From positions 36,474,602-36,538,601 of the forward strand of contig CM035806.1 in NCBI GenBank assembly GCA_020466095.1: a stretch of DNA of 64,000 bases, read 5' to 3'. This document shows, one piece after another, positions 36,201-48,100 of this stretch. Source of the stretch: Chlorops oryzae (taxonomy: Eukaryota > Arthropoda > Insecta > Diptera > Chloropidae). A model generated the notes under the pieces. The model saw only the letters and a program-made list of their open reading frames with translations. It did no database searches and was not told the origin of the DNA. The stretch's first letter is position 1, and each line of letters opens with the position of its first letter. A program made the translations under genes and the position numbers.

Positions 36201-39200
36201 TTAATCAAATTTTAAATTTTAATTTAATTTTAAATCACATTTTGTCCGGCCAAAAATTCCACAAAAATTCAATTATATCACTCTGAAACTCTGGCACGGT
36301 AAAACGATAAAAAAAAAAATTTTTTATAAATCGAAATAATCAGGCGACTATGCACCAGCTGGCCGGCCAAGTAATTGGGAGCAAACACGACGTCCAAGCT
36401 ATGCAGGTAGGTGTACAAAATTTGCAAATGCTTCCTTCTCCACATATATATGTACTATATAATCAATTTTTTTGGCGTTGTTTATATTGTGTTTCTGTTT
36501 CCGTTTCCGTCTCATGTTCAAGAGAGAGCATGCCAAAATGTAATTTTTTTTCACATAAATACATACAAAGTAGTGCTATTTTGCATTAAAACATTGAATT
36601 CTCGAATTTCTTGTAGGACGTCGGTCGCGCAGAAATTCGTCAAGTGAAGACTCTCAGCTTACTATTGAAAACTTCGGTGGATCCCAAGACCAATTGAATA
36701 CACTCGGCCAGTATGATCGCGAGCGCGATCGTGAGCGAGAGCGTAAAACTTCAAACGTGAGCGTTGGTGAGTTTTTATGTTATTCATTTGAATAATTTTT
36801 TTTTTTTTTTTTTTCGTTCTTTAAAGGACTTCAATAAATTTTATTTTTTTTTTTTTATTACAGAACCAGCTGTTGCTGTACGTTCCTCCATTGCAGATGC
36901 ACGCGGTACATTGCAATTGGGCTATGATACTGATTCGGGCTCAGAAAAGCAGGATCGTGAGACCGAAAAATTTTCAATGCGCAGACAAGAAAGGTATGAA
37001 TATATACTTATACCTATATACATACATATATATAAAACAAAAAACAATTATTTTGAAGTTTAATGAACCCATTTCGTCTTTTTAGTGTGGACAACGTTTC
37101 ATTTTTAGCTTCAAACGCACATTTGAACAATAGCACACAATCCAGAGGAAGTCCATCTTCAGCTGCGCAGAGACATCAACATTCCATGGAGCGTGACTTT
37201 GATGCTGAAAGTGTTGCTGAGTCCAGAGCTGGCGGCGGCGGCTATGATAATGGCGGAACGCCCGTGCGAAAAATATCGCAAGGCAGTCTCGGTGGTGGTA
37301 AATCCAATACGTGGTACAATAATCAAAACGGTCAGTATTGCCAGGAGAGAACTATCGCATAAGTGTAATAATGTTCCTCTCATTAAATTTATTAGACTCC
37401 TACGATGATGATTGGAGATCCTTGGAAAGTGCTTCTAAACTAAATAACATACGCATGAAGCTGGAAGAGAAACGTCGCCGCATCGAACTTGATAAGCGGA
37501 GGATTGAGTTAGCTTTGCTGCGCCATCAGGAAAAGGTAACAATACATACATATATTGAATATAAATACATATGTACAACATTTTTTTTCAATTCAAAATC
37601 AACCGATATTGTATTTCCATCACGAATATAATTGCAAAGAATTATATAAAGCGTCTCAAACATAATCAAACATGCATCAAAATGCTTCAAAACATCTATC
37701 AAGACATGATAACCAACCAAACCATTAAAAGCATTTAACATACATAATTACCCACTGAAATGTTTTAAAAGATTACTTTCATTGATATTAATTTCTTGTC
37801 ATGCTGCTCCTTTAAAAAAAAGATAAAATTGATGGCAAGTGATTTATCTGGTGTTGGAAGTGGTAGTATAGCTAGTGGTGATAGAAGCGGGCCGAGCAGT
37901 TTGGGTGATAGGCAGTCATATCAGGTATAAGATAACACATAATTTTCTTAACGCAATTTTTTCGTCTATAGCTAGTATTTTTTTTTTTTTTTTTTTCTTT
38001 TCTTAAGTTGACGGCACTAAAATCTAATTTTAAAATATTAAGCACCCTGATTTCAAATTTATTTCGAACGTGTCTTCTTTGATTTAGTTAACTTTTACTT
38101 TCACAATTTATTTTTTTATTTTTATTTATATAATTTAAAAATTTTTAGAACTTCAAAAGCTATAAAATTCTTCTTTTTCTATAGGATGATCTTGAATCCT
38201 GTGCGGACACTTCAAAGTGGGAAGTTTTAAGTAACGATTCTAAACGAAGTCCGGATATGGAAGCAGCTGACTTGGACAAATACCAGGTAAATGAAACAAT
38301 CGAATGTTTATCCCTCTTTGATATGCTTTATTTTTGTGCTTTGTTAACATTAACATAAAATTTGTGTACATGTTTTTCATTTCCTCTGTCGCATACTTAC
38401 ATACATACATACATCAAAATTTTGATAAATTCTAAAACAAAATTATAACCAACAACACAATCGCAAATACAAATACAAATACAAATACACTCATCCAAAA
38501 ACACCACACCACTGTTCACCACTCTTTATGATTGGTCGGTCAAATCAAATCAAATTCGATTCAATTCCATTGATGTCGATCCGATATACTAATAATGCAT
38601 TGTCACAAAACAAAATCCAGCAAAGCATTGCAATCATGAATATGAACCTGCAGGATATACAACAAGATATCCAAAGACTTGCGACTCAACAAAGCCAAAT
38701 ACAAGCGCAACAATTGCAAGCTCAACAACTGATGCAAGCCCAGCATATTACTAATATGTTGAATCAGGTAATTTCTCTCATTTTATGTGTTTTCATTTCA
38801 ACATAAACCCACTTGGTGGGTGGGGTCCCCTTCAGTGTTTAGTGTTGGTGTTAAATGTGTGAAACTATGTGTGAGCGGAAACGAATTTTTCGAATTCGAA
38901 AGGATTATAACTTGGTTGTAAAAAACATTGCATTTTCATAATTATATTCACATTCACTCATTACCTTCTGTCGAGAGTGAAACTCCGATTGGCTTTAAAA
39001 TTTCTCTCCATTATCGGATTTTATATTAGCTTAAAACCCAAAGAGAATATACATAGATTAAAACTTCATCCCATATTTGTGTGTTTATTTGTAAAGCTGG
39101 TCTCCAGTTCCCCAAGGAATGAAAAACTCCATATAAAAAAAAGCCAAAGAAATGCTTAAGAAATATTTCTTCAAGAAATTTTCTGCATGCAGTCCCCAGT

Positions 39201-42200
39201 TCGGCAAAAAAGTAGTACATATTTTAATACGTTTTTTGACATAAAATGTGACGGTAACCCAGGCTATCAGCAGAAATAATTGCAAATGAATTGTTTCTTG
39301 GAGAAATTTTGACAAGTGAGGTAGGTCAGTTGTGATGTATAGAAATAGTGCATCCATTTTTCGGGTTTTTTCAAAAGAACATGAGAAAAACCCCAAAAAA
39401 CAAAACGCTTAATAAATTTCTCAAACGAGAATAAACGCGAATTAATATCGCTTGTTAAAGAGAGTAGAAGAATTTGCGCGCTTTTTATTCTGAACGTTTA
39501 TAATCGCGCCTTTTTAATTTCTGTGTTTCGTTTCACTTTTTGGACACATGTGACATATGACAGATTGCCTCTGTTGCACTAAAAAGTTCTGTAGTACTAC
39601 CTTTTTTCCTCGGAGAAAAAAATAGAAAATTTCTGCTGACATTCCTTACCGAACTGGAGACCAGCCTTTAAAGGAGAATTTCAAATGTTGATTGAACGAT
39701 CCACGGACAAAGCGCAAGAATGGACAAACATCCCTCAGCACAAAAGTTTTCTATACGAATTCAAAATTCAATTTTCGGAATTATTTCTGCGAGACTCTAA
39801 GACTAATGCCTTGAGATTATAAAGCCTGATTTTGAATAGTGCAGAAATTTCTACGAATATTCAACAGATACAAATATATGGGATTAGTTACAATCAAAAT
39901 CCAAGCTAATTGAAACTGCTTCCATTTCTCTATTGAAAACATTGGCATTAATAAACTCATCAAATTCAATTCTCTCTACGCCTAGAACGGGCTCCAAAAC
40001 ATTTGAAAATAATCTAATACAGAAAAGAAGGGGAAGAAAATACATATAGAAATTAAATAACACCTTCATTCAAGATGGTGTCATCCAAACAATTATGTAA
40101 GACATTTCTCACCCATTTGTAATCAATGGAATAATGCAAAAATATTTTTGCCGGGACAGCTTAAAAACAATTTTTAACAGCAACTGTTTTTCGCGAAAAT
40201 GGTTTGGAAATTTGTACATGTGGTATCACCCTTAGTTATATAATATACTCCTTGAGATAAATGGCTACATTAAACATACATTATTTTACATAAGAACGTT
40301 TGGCTTCTGGGATACATTCGGTTTTGGAAATAATTGATAAAGAAAAATCTTTGGTCGGGTACGGCCATATTTTATCCATTAAACCATTTGAATTGAAAAA
40401 ATTTATTTCCGTTAAAAAAAAAAAAGCTTTAATCCTAAAACACTAACCTTGAAAACTGTCCATAAACTTCTCAATGCAGGCGGTCAATTTAATAATTCAC
40501 GGCCTCAGTGATATATTTTCCAGCTGGTTTTATTTAAATCTACTAATATTTATCGTCTTGTCTGACACACTCAGCAAACATACGGATCGCAACAACACCT
40601 GTCGTCTGACCATTATCAGCAACGCTCGATGTTCGGTTCAACGCCACACCTGCCCCAAGCATTTAATCCGCCCGTCAATGCCTATAATTCACGTCCACCC
40701 AGCCGTGATCCGTATCAACAGCAAATGCAGTCCACAATGCCAATGCAATTCGTAAATGAACATGGACAATACATGTCGCCACCCCATCAGCCTCCACCAC
40801 ATCAGCCTCCACCACCATCGTCGCATGCTATGCATCAACAGCAGCAACAACAACAACAGCAGCAGCAGCAGCATTACATGCAACCCCAGAGCATGTACAG
40901 TGATAACGGTGTACCGTACAACAACCATTATGTAGGTAGTAGTGGGGGAGGTCCACCACAGTACCTTCCGCAGCACATGCAACCGCAACCTCAACCTCAA
41001 CATCCGCAGTATATAAATCGTCAATCAGCAGGCTATGACGATTATGCACAACCATATCACGGACGCGATCACAACTCCCCACAAGCGAATCATTTTTATT
41101 TGCATGAAACTTCATCGCCACTACAACAGCCACCGCCGCCGCCGCCAACACAACGTCGCACTTGGGCACAGTCTTTTGAGCAGCAACAGCACCAGCAGCA
41201 ACAGCACCAGCAGCAACAGCACCAGCAGCACAGCACACAGCACCAGCAGCAACAGCATCAGCAGCAGCAACAACAAACGCAACAAAATTCACAACCAATG
41301 GTTGATGTTAATGCTTGGCAATCACAAAAACATGGCGCTACTGGTAGGATGGAGGATTCTCCCGTATTTTGGGGAAAGCAACAACAACAACAACAACAAC
41401 AACAGCAGCAGCAGCAACCACAACAGCCACAACATCAAGGCTTTGTCTTACATCAAAATGGTGGAGGAGGTGGTGAATTGAAGCATCTGTTTCAAGTTCA
41501 TTCTTCACCTCAACACGTACAACGAAATGTTATGAGTGAAACTGGTGTACATCGACAGCATTCTTTGACAAATCTACGCGACAATAGATCACCGAACGCT
41601 ACGCCAAGAGCAATGCCACAACAACAACAACAACAACAACAACACCAGCCACAACCTCCAGCGGACGATATGATGGCTCCACAAAGTATATGCTTTATCG
41701 GCGACGAAGAAGATGTTGAAGAAATCGAACGTAATATCATTGAAACAATGCAGTCAACGCGCATATCTTCCGATTATGGTCAAATGCCCCCACATAGTTC
41801 ACGCAACAGTACTTTGAACGAAGAAGCCGTTAATAACAAATTGAATATAACCAGCGGTAATTTAACATACCGTATACCATCGCCATCGAGACCTTCTTTG
41901 CATGCCAACAGCTTCCAAGATCCACGTGAAGATGATCGTTCCAATGAGAAAGGCTTTTATATATCGTTTGACGATGAACAGCCAAAGCGTCCAAAGCCAC
42001 CATTACGGGCGAAACGTTCACCCAAAAAGGAAAAGAGTATCGATGGCGTCGATCATAAAGCTATAATGAAAAGAGAATCCTTAAGTCAACTGCATAACAA
42101 CAATATAATTGGTGGTGGCGGTGTCAATGAAAGTCTAAATGGCCTAAAGGAAAATGCCAATAAGAGCGCTGAGCTTAACAATGCAACGTATAACAAATAC

Positions 42201-44073
42201 ACTGATGCACCTCCTCCCATAAAACTGCGACAGCTAGCAAACGATGAGAACAACGGATCATCGATCGAGCGTCGTCATATTGAGGACATGACAACACAAC
42301 AGCAGTCACCAACGCAGCTTCATTCGGTAGCAACGAGACAGCACAATGAAAATAGTACAGAAGTTAAGGGAAAGGCGCTTGTGGTTGGAACGGATGTCGA
42401 TAATTTGGATCCGGTAAGTTAAAAAAAAACTGAGATTGCTTTTAATGGGTTATTGAATTCGAAAGCGTGCGTATTTTAACAGGAATCCGTTGACGAAATG
42501 GAGCGCCGCAAAGAGAAAATTATGTTGCTATCATTGCAGCGTAGGCAACAGCAGGAGGAAGCGAAAGCCCGAAAGGAAATCGAATCGTCTCAAAGACGTG
42601 AAAGAGAACGTGAAAAAGAAGAGGAACGTGCGCGAAAGAAAGAAGACCAAATGGCGCGTAGGGCTGCGATACTGGAGCAACATAGATTAAAGAAGGCGAT
42701 GGAAGAAGCAGAACGCGAGGTAAGATTTCTTCTCTTTTCCTTTATTATTTATTATTTATATATATATATAATATATATATTTCCGTCGTCGAGTTGGCAT
42801 TCTATAATTTGAAAATTTTGAATTTAGGGGAAAACTTTGGATCGCAGCGAAAGTTCGATGAAGCAACAATCACAGAGCGCTTCCGTACCTCGTTTGAGGT
42901 CTCAAAGAGTTATTAGACCACGCCCGAAGACAATTCACGTTGACGATGGTTCCGTGGATATAAGCGAGGCATCCAGCATCTCTAGTCGAGGCAAAAAGGG
43001 TTCCAATACGAACTTGACAGGTAAATGAACAACAATACAACGTTAAGTTTTGTTTTTTCTAATTTTGAGAGTTAATTTAGTTCTTTTTTTTTTTTTGGTT
43101 TTGTTCTTGTTTTCATTTTTAACTACACACAAACTCAAATTGTGTTGCCTTTTTCTTTTTTTTTTCGTTCGATGTCATTTTTTCTTCGATTTAATTTTCT
43201 AGTATTTTCACCGACATAACGATGTCTGTCCATATAGTATTCGATAAGTTGTTTTATAATTGCTCTTTTATCAAATCCTTGTTATTTTCCGTTTTGTAAT
43301 TTAATTTAATTTATGCTTACGTTGTTTCACTCTTTAACCACCTCGTATGACCATTTTAAACAGGCTATGGTCAGTTAAGTTCCAATTCAATGAGACGCGA
43401 TTTTTATAGAGGCTCACAAGATTCGTTAACTGTAAAAGGTAAATGTTGATATTTTTTTTTTAATTCCTCATTTATTGCTTATATTTTATTCAAATTATTC
43501 ATATTTCTTTTTAATGTATTCCTATGTCCTACTTAATCTTAAGTGCACAAAATTCTTGCAATTTTGGTGTGTGTTTTACAAAACCGGTCAATACTAATTT
43601 TTAAAAGCTAAAAGGTGTGAGAAGCTTCCAATTTATTTATTAATTACGATAGTTTTAATCAGCCCGATTCTAAATATGAATTCCCAGGAAATTTTTCCCT
43701 GCGGCTTTGAACAAAATTCTCTCATTCTAAACACACTGGGAGGGGGGGGGGAATATAAAGGAAGCAAGAATTTCAAACATTTTTAAGCAAAGATCATCAC
43801 ATTTTTTTCTTTTGTCACTTAGATAATTGATCCCATTTTCCGCGGAGAAAAAATTTTAGGGAAAAAATTCCCGGAGAATATTCATTTTAGAATAGGGCTC
43901 ATATTATTATAATAACGTTTTTATTGAACGAAAGAAGTCAAATGCTGTGAATTTAACCCAAAACGATCTTCTCTTTTGCATCTAAATGACCATTAACAAT
44001 TTTAAATGAACATTAATTGTTCGTTGAATGGTAATTTAGAAGCAATTTATAAAGTGAAAGGGTCTATCAATTT

Positions 44074-44110
<37 letters not shown>

Positions 44111-45134
44111 TATTAACCCATTCTAATGGCAAGATGGATGGAATAGATGAGCGCATAATTTGCTAGTTACAGTAGAATCTGCATATAACGACCTCGTTTA
44201 TAACGACGAACCGTTTTTAATGACGAAAATGCAGCCTGAAGTTTTGTTGCATGTGATTTCCAATGGAAAAAACGAACTGTCCGGTTATTGCGCCCAAGTT
44301 TTCCCGACCGCTTGAGTGTGTTTGTTATATCCGGATTCTACTGTAGATGTATTTCAAAATTTTTCTTGTTTTTGATTTTGCTAACCACTTGCTGCACAGC
44401 TTTGAATTCATAAAGAGAGAACCCGAAAAAATTATTTTAAGAAAATCTTTAAGCTTTTAAAGAGAAATTCTTTTAGCAGCCACTTTCTCTTTTATTTTGA
44501 ATTACCTTTCACTGTTAAAAAATATTGCAATATATCTCACAGACAGCCTTCAAATGTCCAATGGAACTACATGTAGTAATCTATTAATTGAAAGTTTTTA
44601 CACGAGCCCTAAATCATCACAAGCTGGAAATTTTTCTCTGCTTGTCATTTGATTCTATATAATGCGCTTTGGTCGTTGAATCCTGATAATTTAATTTTTT
44701 TTTTTTTTTTCTTCTTTATTTAATATTCACCGAAGCTTCAAAATTGATTATAGCTGCAAAAAGCGTTTTAAAAATCTTGAAATAAGATAAATAATTGAAC
44801 TATTTTTTAAACAGAATCACCTGATGAATATCCAAGCACAAGTTCAACTCCTATCGGACGTCGAGGATCCTATAAAACATCTCGAGGTTGGTGTTGGGTA
44901 CTAATTCGTGTTTTTTGTTTTTTTTTTTTTTGTTCGTTTTTTTCTTCTTTCGTTCTGTTCGCTTTGTTATTCCTTTTAGAGCTTTTTGGTTGTTTTCAAA
45001 TACTCCCTCCTAAAGTTTTATATTTTTCGTGTTTTGCTTTTATTTCGGTTTTGTTGACTCCCACTAAAAAAAAAAAAAAAAAAAACTGCTCATGCCACAA
45101 CAAATAGACGCGCACAAAACGCAGAATGCTGCTG

Positions 45135-45165
<31 letters not shown>

Positions 45166-48100
45166 TCAAAACGTTTTAAGTTGCTGTTGTTTTGTTAAGA
45201 GCATGACACTCTTTTACTATCTTTGGAGTATAATTAATATTTGTACGATTGGGAATCTAAATTTAAGTATGTATACTAAGGAAGGGGGTTTTCTTCCTGG
45301 TGGCGGCATTTTCCCTTGTATATGTATAGTGTGGTTGGATGATATATGGTCTTTTGTATTACCTATTATTTTGTTGTTTCTGTTTACAAAAACAAAACAA
45401 AAAAAATCAAAAACAATTCTTCTGAATTAAGTGAAAAAAATAAAATTTTAACTTGGAAAATATTCGAATTGCCGCCCAATCTTTATTGGGTATTTTGCAG
45501 AACCAACATCGGTCGGTGAACGAGGTCGTAATTTGTCACGAATATCGGTGGCAAAGGGAAGTACGCTTAATTTCCGTGGCAGAAAGTCCAATTCGCTTAT
45601 GAATTTGTGCGGTAAGACATGAAATTACCAATATCTTCTCCTCACATTCTTTTTCAACGGAATCAATAATTAAACAAACAAAAAATCATAAGAAATTTTT
45701 CCAAAAATGTGTTGTATATTCGCTTACCCAAATCGGTGGTATGACTCGACATATAATTTTTTCTTTAATTTGGTGGTTGTATTGATGTACTTCGATAAGT
45801 GTTATTTCGTTTATTTCATTGCCTTTTTCTATTTACATAAATCATTTTACACAAGCTCTCAATTGTGCTAAATTGAAATTGAAAAAGAAAAACACTATAC
45901 GACACTGGTGTTGGGTGTTTTTTTTTTTTTTTTTTTTTTTAATACATATGGTTTTTTAATTTTCTGTTTTAATTAGGAATTGCCGAAACTTCGATTTCTC
46001 AAACTAAAGCTGTTTTTGGGGCTATTCTCCAGTTCTGTCAGAAATGAAAAACTTCATGTAAAAAAACACTTCCGAAAATTTCTGATTCATTTCTGAAGCG
46101 TTTTTTTTACATGGAAGTTTTTCATTTCTGACAGAACTGGAGAATAGCCCCTTTAATATAAAAATAAGTATTTTACAAAAAAAAAAAAAAAAAAAACGCA
46201 AATTACATTAATCTATCTATCATTCGTTTGGTGCTCGAACCTGGAAATCGAAATAATTATTATTCAATCTTGTAACATGATCCTTGCCAAAATATCTTTT
46301 ATGTTCATTTTATGGTTTGCCATTGTAGGGAAGAAATAAAATTGTATATAATTCTATTTGCGTAGCAATTGAAACAAAGGCGCACTGATACACGAAGAGG
46401 GAGGACATCCTTTCACTTTTTGTTATTTTGTGAAAGGGAAGTTTCCTTTTTGAAGTCCTAAAAAAAACTTAGGCGCACACACACACACACAGTGTTGTTA
46501 ATTAATCCCCTATATTTAACCCTTTAAATACCAAAACGACGATTTTCAGTTCGGATACTAATCGTACTAATCGAACGTACGTACCAGGCAAACAATTCGA
46601 ACGCCGGGACTGAAAATTCAATTTGAGGGTTAATATCTAAGTATTTTAATCGATTCTTTGAAACCTCGTTTATGCAAAATAGAAACCTTAACATTGTCTT
46701 ACCTTAAAAACTAGCCACAAAAGGCGCAAATATACCTATATTTTTTTTTTTTAGTTGCCTCACTTAAAAGAACAACGCTACCTCCAACAGAAATTCATCA
46801 CAAAATCTTTATGTAGAAATTTGATGTTGAAAATATAATTTTATATACATACATATATGACACACATATATATATATATATATAATAAATATTCGCTTTA
46901 TGTGCCTTTTTAACCAAATTGCTCAGTACTAAATTTCGCACATATGATTTTTTCCATTTATTTTCATACATTCTAACAACATACAAAAAAAAATTAAACC
47001 TAACAAAAACTAATCAATCGATTGAAAATCAAAAAAAAAAAAAAAAAAAAAACAAAACCAAACCTCCTATGTATGTGTTTATGAAATCATCACTCGCAAT
47101 TCCACTTGGGTCGTGGTCATAATTGGAAACTGGCTCGAAACGATTTTTGGGCACCCTGTGTGTTTGTTATACTTGTAATGTGATGCATTATTGCTCTCGG
47201 CTAGATACAGATTCAGGATTAGGACGTGCAACTCCACCGAGACGTGCCCCATCACCTGGCATGGCAACAGCAGGTAGGCATCTGCCGTCTCCTTCAGGAC
47301 CGGGATCATTGCCGCCGGGATTGATTTCGAAACGTCGTGGATTTGACGACGGTTCCAGTGACATGTCGTCAACCCCAAATTCAATGATGGAATATTCGGG
47401 TTTGTATCTCACTGCTCTGGTACATACAACAAACACACACACACACGTTTTGCCATTTCATTTTATTTTCAAGTTTCTTGTGATGCGGAATCGTGAAAAA
47501 AAAAAACATGTCAATTTTGAAAAGGGGGGTGGGTCGATTTGTTCTTCACCTTCATTGACTTGACGTCAAACATTTTTTTTTTTTTAAATCAGAACTACCA
47601 AAAATTTGAATACAAGTGAAAAAGAAAAAATAATAATAATTCTCGTGAATTTTTGTGTAGTCAGAGAACTAGTACCATTTCGATTCATTTCCTCTTTCCG
47701 CTCAGTCATCGTCATACTTCACTGGCTCAATTTGAGATAAAGGCGAGACGTTATTCCCGGCGAATTTTTTTCATGCGGATTTGAAAAACATTCTCCCATT
47801 GTAAACACACTGAGAAGGGCGGGGGGGCAATATAAACGAAGCAAGAGTTTCGAACATTTTTAAAAAAAATTCGTCGTCGTCGTCGGGGAGAATCTAAGAA
47901 ACTAAAATAACTTCTGCATTAAAGCTATGTGCAATATATATATATTTGGAGTGCGCTTTCAAGCACCATAACAATCGTAAAAAAATTCAGCATGATAATT
48001 TCTGTTATGATGAACAACGCAGCACTATTTTTCCTAACTCTAGAATGGCAAACCATAAATTATATTAGTTAAATAAAATATTCTATTGCGAAAAAATAAA

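Noticed and set aside
40689..41764. Several open frames on the other strand or in other frames opposite Patronin exon 18
   Set aside because: They are shadows of CAG/CAA repeats. The exon frame joins perfectly to its neighbours and matches the Patronin Gln-rich region.
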